DNA of 64,000 nt from Actinomyces glycerinitolerans (GCF_900098745.1 NZ_FQTT01000001.1:1-64000), one strand, 5' to 3'; positions 37,472 to 45,570 are shown, counted from the stretch's first letter. The notes: generated by a model from the sequence alone, not told the origin. Numbers and translations: made by a program.

Positions 37472-37597
37472 CCCGACGCTGGCCCGAGAATATCCCCGCC
37501 GAAAACGTCCTCGTCAACCTAAGCACGACCTTGTCAGCCCGAAAACGACCACCACGCCACCAGCCGCGGACCCGAACCACCACACCCACAAACACGA
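37472..37597 (+). repeat. Copy 2 of the dispersed intergenic element
   Basis: It is related to 22650-22803 over its whole length, with 24 of 29 matches at the left end and an identical 18-bp right end. This copy ends 50 bases before the methyltransferase start and so may include part of its leader. Confidence 0.6.
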
Positions 37598-37647
37598 CCA
37601 GACAGCAAATTCAGTCGTCACGCCTCTTTCGGAAGGAGCAGCATACA

Positions 37648-38415
37648 ATGAACGCGGAACATTTGAAGCAGGCATGGGAGCTAGAAGAGCGCGTCGCCCA
37701 TATTCACGGTTGGGACTTTTCCCATATTCACGGCAGATACACAGAAGAAGACGACCTGCCGTGGGAGTTTCGAGAGATCGTTCAGAAGTACCGGACAGAC
37801 GACATGCAGCTGCTGGACATGGAAACCGGAGGCGGAGAGTTGTTGCTCTCCTTCCACCACCCCAACGAACGCACCGCGGCGATCGAGGGCTATCCGCCCA
37901 ACGTGAAACTGTGCGAGGAAGTCTTGCTGCCCCTGGGGATCGATTTCAAGGAGGCTGACGGAGAAGAGAGACTTCCCTTCCCCGATGACAGCTTCGACAT
38001 CATCACGAACCGACATGGGGCATACGACACCGCGGAACTGCGGCGCACGCTAAGGCCGGGCGGACTATTCCTTACACAGCAGGTTGGCGCAGAGAACGAC
38101 CAAGAACTGGTTCAACTCCTTCTTCCCCATGTCAAGGAAGCACCATACCCCAAGCAATACCTTGAGGTGAGAACAGCGGAGCTCCTTGCGCAGGGCTTTG
38201 AAGTGCTGGAAGGCGGAGATGCTCGCCGACCGATACGGTTCTACGATGTGGGCGCGCTTGTCTGGTTCGCCAGGATCATCGACTGGGAGTTTCCCGGGTT
38301 TTCTGTTGACGGTTGCCTTGAACAGTTGTACGAGGCGCAAGAGGTTCTTGACAGGACCGGCGTAATCGAAGGCAGCATCCACAGGTTTTATATCGTGGCG
38401 AGGAAGACATCCTAA
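37648..38415 (+). CDS. Class I SAM-dependent methyltransferase
   Basis: This 255-residue protein has the Rossmann methyltransferase fold. Motif I is LLDMETGGGELLL near residues 55-67, motif II ends in the acidic AAIEGYPPNV, motif III-like EERLPFPDDSFDIITNRHGAYD follows, and post-motif RRTLRPGGLFLTQQVG is typical of small-molecule methyltransferases. The substrate is unknown. A longer frame starts at 37414, but ATG 37648 with GGAAGGAG eleven bases upstream fits better. G+C is near 55 per cent by eye, well below the neighbours, pointing to horizontal transfer with the HAD gene. Confidence 0.83.
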   Translation: MNAEHLKQAWELEERVAHIHGWDFSHIHGRYTEEDDLPWEFREIVQKYRTDDMQLLDMETGGGELLLSFHHPNERTAAIEGYPPNVKLCEEVLLPLGIDFKEADGEERLPFPDDSFDIITNRHGAYDTAELRRTLRPGGLFLTQQVGAENDQELVQLLLPHVKEAPYPKQYLEVRTAELLAQGFEVLEGGDARRPIRFYDVGALVWFARIIDWEFPGFSVDGCLEQLYEAQEVLDRTGVIEGSIHRFYIVARKTS

Positions 38416-38705
38416 CCAGTTCCAGTTCGCCATCCGAGGCCCTCACCTCAAGCGCCAACGCCGATGTTGCCATTCCCCACCTGTTCTCTCAGTGCCCAAG
38501 CTCACCACGTGCATCATCCTCACCACCTCGACCGCATAGCCCGCACCGTTGTCATCGCCGCCATCCACGAGCCACCCGCTTCGTGAGGCAATGCCCACGC
38601 TCTCCGGGAGGCAGTAAGCCCTGTATCATGAGTACGATCGCCGTATGCTGTCCTTGCTGCAAGATCCTTGCAGCGCTGTCCTGACGCCCACGTAAGGGAA
38701 TAAAG
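38416..38705. other. Leader region of glgP
   Basis: No gene was found here. The first 200 bases are of mixed composition. The last 100 hold a -10-like TATGCT (38644-38649) followed at once by the inverted repeat at 38657-38673, then the glgP ribosome site. Confidence 0.5.
38657..38673. promoter_or_regulatory. CTGCAAG-ATC-CTTGCAG inverted repeat, probable LacI-family operator
   Basis: Two perfect 7-bp arms surround a 3-bp centre, 33 bases upstream of the glgP start. CTTGCAG is the half-site known from MalR-controlled amylase and maltose genes of Streptomyces, and LacI-family operators have this size and symmetry. It lies just after a TATGCT -10 candidate, a position suited to repression. Confidence 0.6.
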
Positions 38706-41069
38706 ATGTCGAAGATTCTCCCCAGCAGCGTGTCCTCCCAGGTGCGCTCAGTCTCCGGCCGTCCAGCCGAGGCCTCCACCCCCATGGAGGTCTGGCAGGG
38801 GCTGTCCGCCGCCGTCGTCGACGCCATCGCGGACGACTGGTACGCCACCGAGCAGAAGTACCGTGCCGGCAGGATGGAGCACTACTTCTCCGCCGAGTTC
38901 CTCGAGGGACGCGCCCTGCTGAACAACCTGACCAACCTGGGCCTGGTCGAGGAGGCCACCCAGGCCGTGAACGCCTTCGGGCAGAACCTCACCGACGTGC
39001 TCGAGCAGGAGCCCGACGCCGCTCTGGGCAACGGCGGGCTCGGCCGTCTGGCCGCCTGTTTCCTGGACTCCTGCGCCACCCTGGACCTGCCTGTGGCCGG
39101 ATACGGCATCCTGTACCGCTACGGGCTGTTCAAGCAGCTGTTCGAGGACGGGTTCCAGACCGAGCATCCGGACCCCTGGATGGAGGAGGGCTACCCCTTC
39201 GTCATCCGCCGCGAGGAGGCCCAGCGCATCGTCCGCTACAACGACCTGACCGTGCGCGCCGTCCCCCACGACATGCCCATCACCGGCTACGGAACCAAGA
39301 ACGTCGTCACGCTGCGTCTGTGGCGGGCCGAGCCCATGGAGGAGTTCGACTACGACGCCTTCAACTCCCAGCGCTTCACCGATGCGATCGTGGACCGCGA
39401 GCGCACCGCCGACATCTCCCGCGTGCTCTACCCCAACGACACCACCTACGAGGGCAAGGTGCTGCGGGTGCGCCAGCAGTACTTCTTCTGCTCCGCGTCC
39501 CTGCAGGAGATCGTCGACAACTACGTCACCCACCACGGCGATGACCTGAGCGGTTTCGCCGACTTCAACTCCATCCAGCTCAACGACACCCACCCGGTGC
39601 TCGCCATCCCCGAGCTCATGCGCCTGCTCATGGATGAGCACCACCTGGGCTGGGACCAGGCCTGGGGAATCGTCACTAAGACCTTCGCCTACACCAACCA
39701 CACGGTACTGGCCGAGGCCCTGGAGACCTGGGAGATGTCCATCTTCGACCGCCTGTTCCCCCGCATCGCGGAGATCGTCCGCGAGATCGACCGCCGCTTC
39801 CGCCAGGAGATGGCCGAGCGCGGCCTGGACCAGATGCGCATCGACTACATGGCTCCGCTGTCCGGCGACAAGGTGCGCATGGCCTGGATCGCCTGCTATG
39901 CCGCCTACTCCATCAACGGGGTGGCCGCGCTGCACACCGAGATCATCAAGCGCGACACGCTCAAGGAATGGCACGACGTGTGGCCCGAGCGCTTCAACAA
40001 CAAGACCAACGGCGTGACCCCGCGCCGCTGGCTGCGGCAGTGCAACCCGCGCCTGTCCGCGCTGCTGGACGAAGTGGCCGGCTCCGACGCCTGGGTCAAG
40101 GACCTGTCCCTGCTCGCCGAGTACACCGATGCCGCCGACGACGCTCTGCTGGACCGCCTGGCCGAGGTCAAGCACGCCAACAAGGTTGACTTCGCGGCCT
40201 GGGTGGCCGAGCGCGAAGGCATCGAGATCAACCCCGACGCCATCTTCGACGTGCAGATCAAGCGCCTGCACGAGTACAAGCGTCAGCTGCTGAACGCGAT
40301 CTACATCCTGGACCTGTACTTCCGCATGAAGGAGGACCCGTCACTGCAGGTGCCGCCGCGGGTGTTCATCTTCGGCGCCAAGGCCGCCCCCGGCTACATC
40401 CGCGCCAAGGGCATCATCAAGCTGATCAACGCCATCGCGGAGCTGGTGAACAACGACCCGGTGATCTCCCAGACCCTCAAGGTCGTGTTCATTCACAACT
40501 ACAACGTCTCCCCCGCCGAGCACATCATCCCGGCCGCCGACGTCTCCGAGCAGATCTCCATGGCCGGTAAGGAGGCCTCCGGTACCTCCAACATGAAGTT
40601 CATGATGAACGGCGCCCTGACCCTGGGCACGCTCGACGGCGCCAACGTGGAGATCCTGGACGCCGTGGGCGATGAGAACGCCTACATCTTCGGCGCCACC
40701 GAGGACGAGCTGCCGGCCCTGCGGGCCACCTACAACCCGCGGGCCACCTACGAGTCCGTCCCCAGCCTCAAGCGTGTGCTTGACGCCTTCACCGACGGCA
40801 CCCTGGACGACAACGGCTCCGGCTGGTTCGCGGATCTGCGCCGCAGCCTCCTGGGTGAGGGCAACGAGCAGGCGGACGTCTACTACGTGCTGGGTGACTT
40901 CGCCGCCTATCGCGAGGCTAAGGACGCCATGGCCGTCGACTACGCCGACCAGCGCGCCTGGCAGCGCAAGGCGTGGGTGAACATCACCCGCTCCGGCCGC
41001 TTCTCCTCCGACCGCACCATCAGCGACTACGCCAAGGTGTGGGGCATCGAACCGCAGCCGGTCGCCTGA
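38706..41069 (+). CDS. glgP: Glycogen/alpha-glucan phosphorylase
   Basis: This 787-residue PLP enzyme (GT35) releases glucose-1-phosphate from glycogen outer chains. The N-terminal YYFSAEFLEGRALLNNL-like segment (HYFSAEFLEGRALLNN), ALGNGGLGRLAACFLDS, the LNDTHPVLAIPELMRLL block, and the C-terminal signature EASGTSNMKFMMNGALTLGT are all present; the PLP lysine is Lys631. It is slightly shorter than E. coli GlgP, as expected for forms lacking an N-terminal regulatory extension. GlgX removes the branches it leaves. It may be controlled through the CTTGCAG repeat in its leader and ends at a strong hairpin. Direct repeats lie on both sides of the methyltransferase-glgP pair. Confidence 0.95.
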   Translation: MSKILPSSVSSQVRSVSGRPAEASTPMEVWQGLSAAVVDAIADDWYATEQKYRAGRMEHYFSAEFLEGRALLNNLTNLGLVEEATQAVNAFGQNLTDVLEQEPDAALGNGGLGRLAACFLDSCATLDLPVAGYGILYRYGLFKQLFEDGFQTEHPDPWMEEGYPFVIRREEAQRIVRYNDLTVRAVPHDMPITGYGTKNVVTLRLWRAEPMEEFDYDAFNSQRFTDAIVDRERTADISRVLYPNDTTYEGKVLRVRQQYFFCSASLQEIVDNYVTHHGDDLSGFADFNSIQLNDTHPVLAIPELMRLLMDEHHLGWDQAWGIVTKTFAYTNHTVLAEALETWEMSIFDRLFPRIAEIVREIDRRFRQEMAERGLDQMRIDYMAPLSGDKVRMAWIACYAAYSINGVAALHTEIIKRDTLKEWHDVWPERFNNKTNGVTPRRWLRQCNPRLSALLDEVAGSDAWVKDLSLLAEYTDAADDALLDRLAEVKHANKVDFAAWVAEREGIEINPDAIFDVQIKRLHEYKRQLLNAIYILDLYFRMKEDPSLQVPPRVFIFGAKAAPGYIRAKGIIKLINAIAELVNNDPVISQTLKVVFIHNYNVSPAEHIIPAADVSEQISMAGKEASGTSNMKFMMNGALTLGTLDGANVEILDAVGDENAYIFGATEDELPALRATYNPRATYESVPSLKRVLDAFTDGTLDDNGSGWFADLRRSLLGEGNEQADVYYVLGDFAAYREAKDAMAVDYADQRAWQRKAWVNITRSGRFSSDRTISDYAKVWGIEPQPVA

Positions 41070-41092
41070 CGGCTTGCGTGCGGCACATGACG

Positions 41093-41128
41093 ACGGCGCC
41101 CGCCCCCTTCGCTGGGAGCGGGCGCCGT
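41093..41128 (+). terminator. Hairpin terminator of glgP
   Basis: ACGGCGCCCGC at 41093-41103 pairs perfectly with GCGGGCGCCGT at 41118-41128 around a 14-base loop, 24 bases after the glgP stop. Confidence 0.8.
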
Positions 41129-41323
41129 TGGCGTGTGCCGGTAGACCACCGTTAACTCCGGCGGACCGCAGCGGATTGCTGCGAGTCGCGGTGGATCTCA
41201 GCGGATCGCGGTGGCTCCCGCATATCGCAGTGGTTGCCGGCGGATCCCGGCTGATTGCGGTGGGTGGATCACCGTCACCGGGCGTGGAGGTTCGGTAGCT
41301 CGCTTGATGGTTCGTCCCCTCGA

Positions 41324-41356
41324 GTCGACGATTCGGCACTTCCGGCGACGGTTCGT
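41324..41356 (+). repeat. 33-bp direct repeat, copy 2
   Basis: It matches 37374-37406 at 30 of 33 positions in the same orientation, 3.95 kb apart. The two copies bracket the methyltransferase and glgP genes. Confidence 0.85.
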
Positions 41357-41368
41357 ACCTTCTAGTCA

Positions 41369-41437
41369 ACGATTCGTACTTTCTTACGACGGTACGTACC
41401 CCTAGGTGCCGAACCGTCGTAGAAAAGTACGAATCGT
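41369..41437. repeat. Long palindromic element with 25-nt arms
   Basis: The arms 41369-41393 and 41413-41437 are complementary at 23 of 25 positions, with a 19-base loop. The arms include ACGATTCGTACTTT and TACGACGGT, variants of the words in the 33-bp direct repeat. Confidence 0.8.
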
Positions 41438-41490
41438 CGGTACTAAGTGCCGAACCGTCAACCGAAGGTGCAAACCGTCAGCCCAGTGCC

Positions 41491-41522
41491 GCCGCCCCGC
41501 CGCTCCGTTGCGGCGGGGCGGC
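41491..41522 (-). terminator. Hairpin terminator of the glycyl radical operon
   Basis: GCCGCCCCGCCG at 41491-41502 pairs perfectly with 41511-41522 around an eight-base loop. It lies 37 bases past the aldolase stop on the leftward strand. Confidence 0.8.
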
Positions 41523-41558
41523 CTCAGTCTGGGAACGGGGCCAAGCCCCCGGGGTGCC

Positions 41559-42227
41559 TCAGGCGATGCCCGGGGCGGAGAAGGCCGCCTGAAAATCAGC
41601 AGCGAACGCGTCCACCGCCGACTCCACCTGCGGCAGAGCCAGCATGGCGTCCAACACGTCGGCACCAATAGTCGCCGTGTGGGCGCCAGCGGCGGCCGCA
41701 TCAGTGACTTGCTTGACGTTCTTGAAACTGGCCGCCAGAATCCGGGTCGGCACCCCCTCACGGTCGATGTCCTGGCGCAAAGCCCGGATCACCGCATACG
41801 GGTCCACGTCCGCATTGTACATGCGGTTGACGTACGGGGCGAGGTAGTCCGCCCCGGCCGCCGTCGCCAGCAACCCCTGCGCCGTGGAGTAGATGGCCGT
41901 CGCGGTCACGCGAGCCCCCTGGGCCTTGAGCCGCCGCATGGCCGGCAGTCCGGCCGCCGTCGTCGGGATCTTGATGAGGGTCGACTCCCCCACCAGCTCG
42001 CGGATGGTGTCGGCCTCCCGCAGCATGCCCTCGGTGTCTCGGGCCACCACCTGAACATGGAGGTCGCCATCACCGACCAGCTCCCGAATGGTGCGCAGAT
42101 CGCGTTCGAAGTCCGTCAAGCCACCGACCTTAAGAATAGACGGGTTCGTGGTGACCCCAATGAGGGGGAAGGTGTTCAGGGCGCGCTCCACCCGGTCCAG
42201 GCGAGCATCGTCAATAAGGAACTGCAT
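41559..42227 (-). CDS. fsa: Fructose-6-phosphate aldolase (FSA) type
   Basis: This 222-residue protein belongs to the small transaldolase-like family of E. coli FsaA and FsaB. The GVTTNPSIL segment, the Schiff-base lysine Lys86 in LIKIPTT, GLPAMRRLKAQG, TAIYSTAQGLLATAAGADYLAPYVNRM and KVLAASFK-like RILAASFKNVKQV all align with FsaA in order. These enzymes cleave fructose-6-phosphate or 1-deoxyfructose-6-phosphate to glyceraldehyde-3-phosphate and a ketone. Full transaldolases are longer. It is the last gene of the DeoR-glycyl radical enzyme-aldolase run, 41 bp after the radical enzyme. That pairing, known from E. coli, suggests the aldolase acts on the product of the radical enzyme. Confidence 0.88.
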   Translation of the reverse strand: MQFLIDDARLDRVERALNTFPLIGVTTNPSILKVGGLTDFERDLRTIRELVGDGDLHVQVVARDTEGMLREADTIRELVGESTLIKIPTTAAGLPAMRRLKAQGARVTATAIYSTAQGLLATAAGADYLAPYVNRMYNADVDPYAVIRALRQDIDREGVPTRILAASFKNVKQVTDAAAAGAHTATIGADVLDAMLALPQVESAVDAFAADFQAAFSAPGIA

Positions 42228-42268
42228 CTTGGTTCTCCTTCCTGATCAGTTCTGAGCCGCGGGCGATT

Positions 42269-44710
42269 TCAGAGGGTCTGCTCGGTGCGGGCGATGATGT
42301 CGTCCTGGGTCTGCTTGGACAGCACCACGAAGAAGGCGCTGTAGCCGGCAACGCGGACAATCAGGTCGCGGTGCTGCTCGGGGTGGGCCTGGGCGTCCAG
42401 GAGGACGGCGCGGTCAACCACGTTGTACTGGACGTGGAAGCCGCGGAGTCGGTTGAAGAAGGCGCGCAGCATGGCGATGAGCTTCGCCCGGTCCTCGGGC
42501 TTGGCCAGGATCTGCGGGTTGACCTTCTGATTAAGTAGCACGCCGCCGGTGATGCGGTCGGTCTCCAGCTTGGAGACCGACTTGAACACGGCGGTCGGGC
42601 CGTTGACGTCGGCGCCGTGGCTCGGCGAGCAGCCCTCCGCGAGCGGCTGGCCGGCGTGACGACCGTCGGGGGTGGCCGCCGTGGAGGCGCCTTGAGGCAC
42701 GTTCGCGGAGATGGACGAGGTGCCTGCGTAGTAGGTTCCGCCGATGGGGCCGCGCCCGTAGCGCGAGTTCTTGTACTTGAAGATCTCGTCGATGTCGGTG
42801 GCGTAGGCGCGCACGAGTAGGTCGTCCACGTAGTCGTCGTCGTTGCCGTACTTGGGGGCGGCGACCAGGAGCTTACGGATCCGCTCGCCCTCCTCTCCGG
42901 CGAAGTCGGACTGGAGGGCCTCCCACAGCTGGGCGCCGGTGATGGCGTGGTCCTCGAAGACGACCTTCTTGATGGCGGCCAGGGAGTCACCGAGGTTGGC
43001 GATGCCGACCTGGAGGCCGGAGACGAAGTCGTAGACGGCGCCGCCCTCCTTGAGGGTCTTGCCGCGGCCGATGCAGTCGTCCACCAGTCCGGAGCACAGC
43101 AGGTCGGGGACCTGGTGCTCTAGGGCGAGGTCGCAGGCAGCGTCCAGCACGATGCAGTTGCGCTGGAACTCGCGGATGGTGGAGTCCCACGCGGACATGA
43201 CCTGGTCGAAGGAGGTCATGTCCCGCAGGTGCCCGCAGGCCGGCGCCAGTCGGGTTCCGGAGGCGGGGTCGACGCCGTCGTTGAGCGCAACCAGAAGCGC
43301 CTTGGGGAAGTTGAGGAAGCTCATGCCGGTGCAGCGGTATCCCCAGCGGCCCGGGACGGCGACCTCGACGCAGCCGATCGCCGAGTAGTCGTGGGCGTCC
43401 TCGGGGGCCACCCCGCGCTCAATCAGCGAGGGGATGATGACCTCGTCGCTGTTGAAGGCCGGCATGCCGGTACCCAGCCGCATGAGCTCGATGGCCTCGT
43501 TCATGAAGTTGTCGCTCAGGCCGTGGTGGTAGCGCACGGTCAGGTTCGGCTGGGGCAGGTGGGTCTGCGCCACGGAGGTGATGATGAGGTAGGACAGGTG
43601 ATTGACGGCGTCCGAGCCATCGGCGTGCTGGCCGCCGATGGTGACGTTCTGGTACAGGGGGCTGCCGGCGGAGAACCGGGTGTGGCTCCAGGAGCGGATC
43701 TTGTTGACGGTGAAGGTCTTCAGCCACAGGTTGGTCAGCAGTTCGGTGGCGGAGGCGTCGGTCTCACGGCCGGCCTCGAGGTCCTCACGCAGGAAGGGCC
43801 ACAGGTACTGGTCCAGGCGCCCGTAGGACAGGGAGTGACCATTGGACTCGATCTGCAGGGCCACGTGCACGAGCCAGATCGACTGCACGGCCTCGTGGAA
43901 GGTGGTGGCCGGGTGCTCGGGAACAACCCGCAGCACGCGGGCCATCTCCCGCAACTCGGCCTGACGCTCCGGGGCGGTCTCGGCGGCGGCGAGCTGCTCG
44001 GCGAGGTCGGCGTAGCGGTGGGCGAAGGCGATGACGGCGTCGAAGACGACGATGAGGCTGCGGTAGAAGGGGGCCTGCTCGAGCTGTGCGGGGTCGGTCA
44101 GGTCCAGGGCGTCTAGCCCCTCCTGGGCGCGCCGCCGGTAGGTGGCCAGGCCGTCTGCCAGCAGGCGCCGGTAGTTGACGGCAATGTGAGCGTCCCCGGA
44201 GGTGATGTTGCCCTCGGGGTGGATGATGCCCAGGTCGTAGAAGCGCTTGGCGTCCGCGGGCATGAGGGCCAGGGCGTGCTCCTTGAGGGTGCGGCCCCGC
44301 CAGAATGGGGCGATCTCCCGCAGCGTCTGCTTCGCCTCCTCGGAGATGGTGAAGCGGTCCCCGGGGCGCTTGTCGAACTCGTCGAGCTCGTCGATCACCC
44401 AGTCCATGGCGTATTCGGGCATGATGGGGGCGGCCCGGTTGGCGCTCGCCTGGTTGCCGGCGAGCCGGGAGGCGGGCTCGATGTAGATGGTCATCCGTTC
44501 GAGCACGTTCTTGAGCATGAGGGCTCGGACCATGTCCAGCGGCTGATCGGCGTTGTCCCGGTAGGTCTGCGTGGTGATGACCGCGCGTTCAACGCAGACA
44601 CTGGGTTCGGTGTCCAGAATCTCCTCGCGCCAGGCGGCCATGCGGTCGGTGAGACCGCCGAAGTGGGGGCCGCCGAGGGCTGTGGGCGTGGATTGGGCAA
44701 TGGTTGTCAT
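42269..44710 (-). CDS. Glycyl radical enzyme of the PflD/YbiW type
   Basis: This 813-residue enzyme is related to pyruvate formate-lyase but is of the dehydratase/lyase branch. The thiyl cysteine is Cys447 in SAIGCVEVAVPG, with Glu449 two residues on, not the adjacent Cys-Cys of true PFL. The radical glycine is Gly789 in RVAGYSAFFVVL, 25 residues from the end. The N-terminal segment SRLAGNQASANRAAPIMPEY is typical of PflD-like proteins. Neighbouring activase and FSA genes point to 1,5-anhydrohexitol-6-phosphate ring opening, as reported for YbiW and PflD; glycerol or diol dehydratase is the alternative. ATG 44710 overlaps the regulator stop and has AGAGGAA upstream. It is expected to work only without oxygen. 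Confidence 0.88.
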   Translation of the reverse strand: MTTIAQSTPTALGGPHFGGLTDRMAAWREEILDTEPSVCVERAVITTQTYRDNADQPLDMVRALMLKNVLERMTIYIEPASRLAGNQASANRAAPIMPEYAMDWVIDELDEFDKRPGDRFTISEEAKQTLREIAPFWRGRTLKEHALALMPADAKRFYDLGIIHPEGNITSGDAHIAVNYRRLLADGLATYRRRAQEGLDALDLTDPAQLEQAPFYRSLIVVFDAVIAFAHRYADLAEQLAAAETAPERQAELREMARVLRVVPEHPATTFHEAVQSIWLVHVALQIESNGHSLSYGRLDQYLWPFLREDLEAGRETDASATELLTNLWLKTFTVNKIRSWSHTRFSAGSPLYQNVTIGGQHADGSDAVNHLSYLIITSVAQTHLPQPNLTVRYHHGLSDNFMNEAIELMRLGTGMPAFNSDEVIIPSLIERGVAPEDAHDYSAIGCVEVAVPGRWGYRCTGMSFLNFPKALLVALNDGVDPASGTRLAPACGHLRDMTSFDQVMSAWDSTIREFQRNCIVLDAACDLALEHQVPDLLCSGLVDDCIGRGKTLKEGGAVYDFVSGLQVGIANLGDSLAAIKKVVFEDHAITGAQLWEALQSDFAGEEGERIRKLLVAAPKYGNDDDYVDDLLVRAYATDIDEIFKYKNSRYGRGPIGGTYYAGTSSISANVPQGASTAATPDGRHAGQPLAEGCSPSHGADVNGPTAVFKSVSKLETDRITGGVLLNQKVNPQILAKPEDRAKLIAMLRAFFNRLRGFHVQYNVVDRAVLLDAQAHPEQHRDLIVRVAGYSAFFVVLSKQTQDDIIARTEQTL

Positions 44711-45570
44711 GACGATTGTTCCTCTTCTAGCGTGCCCGCGCCCGTGCGGATCGCGGCCGTGGGCCTGGTGGTTGCGCCGGCGGCGGCGCTGTGGGTGGTG
44801 GTGGCGCCCGACGGCGATACGGTGACGACCTGGACGCCGGAGTCGGTCAGCGCGGTGATCTGGGCGGGGTCCCCCGCCGCGTCGGTCCATACGGTGGACA
44901 CGGCCGAGGCGGGCAGCAGCGGTACGGGCCCGTGTCCGCCGAGCTTCTCGGACTCGGTGACGACGACGACGTGTTCGGCCCGCTCGGCCAGCGCCCGTAC
45001 GGCGGTGGCGCGCAGGTAGTCGCGTGCGGTGAAGCCGAGCCGGGCGGTGAAGCCGTCGGTGCCGACGAAGAGCCGGTCGACCAGGAACTGCTGCGCGCAC
45101 AATTCGACCATGGGGCCGACCATGACGCGTGAGTCCGGCTGCTGCTCACCGCCCAGGAGGATGACCCGCGTGGCCGGGAAGGCGCGCAGCCGATCGGCGA
45201 TGAAGGCCGAGTTGGTGATGATCGTTGTGCCGGAGTGCTGAGTGGCGATCTGCTCGGCCAGCAGCGTGCAGCATGAGCCGGCCTCCACCATGACGGTCTC
45301 GCCGTCGTGGACGGTGCCGGCCGCGGCCCGGGCGATGCGCGCCTTGTCAGCGTAGTGGTAGGCGAGGCGGCCGGCCGGGTCATCCGCGGAGACCAGCACG
45401 GCGAAGCCGCGCTCTCGGCGGATCAGGCCGCACGATTCCAGCGCGTCCAGGTCCTTGCGGATGGTGACGGCGGAGACCTCGGCCAGCTGCGCGAGCTCGG
45501 TGACGGCAACGCGCCCGGCGGCGACGATCGCCTCAAGGAGGGTGGTCTGACGGCTACTCATGGGTTCCAT
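44707..45570 (-). CDS. DeoR family transcriptional regulator
   Basis: This 287-residue regulator has an N-terminal DeoR helix-turn-helix (RQTTLLEAIVAAGRVAVTELAQLAEVSAVTIRKDLDALESCGLIRRERG) and a DeoRC sugar-phosphate sensor domain with IITNSAFIADRL, LLGGEQQPDSRVMVGPM, VDRLFVGTDGFTARLGFT and VVVTESEKLG. Such proteins usually release DNA on binding a phosphorylated sugar. It overlaps the glycyl radical enzyme gene by four bases (ATGA) and so is first in that operon. Start ATG 45570 is preferred, with AGGAAAGG upstream; ATG 45561 is possible. The divergent activase promoter is probably its target. The Thr/Ala-rich C-terminus is a variable tail. Confidence 0.88.
   Translation of the reverse strand: MEPMSSRQTTLLEAIVAAGRVAVTELAQLAEVSAVTIRKDLDALESCGLIRRERGFAVLVSADDPAGRLAYHYADKARIARAAAGTVHDGETVMVEAGSCCTLLAEQIATQHSGTTIITNSAFIADRLRAFPATRVILLGGEQQPDSRVMVGPMVELCAQQFLVDRLFVGTDGFTARLGFTARDYLRATAVRALAERAEHVVVVTESEKLGGHGPVPLLPASAVSTVWTDAAGDPAQITALTDSGVQVVTVSPSGATTTHSAAAGATTRPTAAIRTGAGTLEEEQSS

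Larger units (their letters stand above)
37282..37647. other. Repeat-bearing gap between HAD and methyltransferase genes
   Basis: No gene was recognised in these 366 bp. The left part (37323-37461) is a large imperfect palindrome that includes an 11-bp stem-loop and a 33-bp direct repeat also found downstream of glgP. The right part (37472-37597) is the second copy of the dispersed element at 22650. Confidence 0.65.
41070..41558. other. Gene-free gap with palindromic repeats between glgP and the aldolase gene
   Basis: No coding frame with support was found. From left to right it holds the glgP terminator, a run of degenerate TCGCGGTGG-type words (41186-41263), the 33-bp direct repeat, a long stem-loop (41369-41437), a further AAGTGCCGAACCGTC word (41445-41459), and the aldolase terminator. 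Confidence 0.7.

Noticed and set aside
41559-42227. Annotation as full transaldolase
   Set aside because: At 222 residues it is of FSA length and aligns with FsaA across its whole length.
42269-44710. Annotation as pyruvate formate-lyase
   Set aside because: The active site has GCVE with one cysteine, not the adjacent cysteine pair of PFL, and the neighbours are an FSA aldolase and a DeoR regulator.
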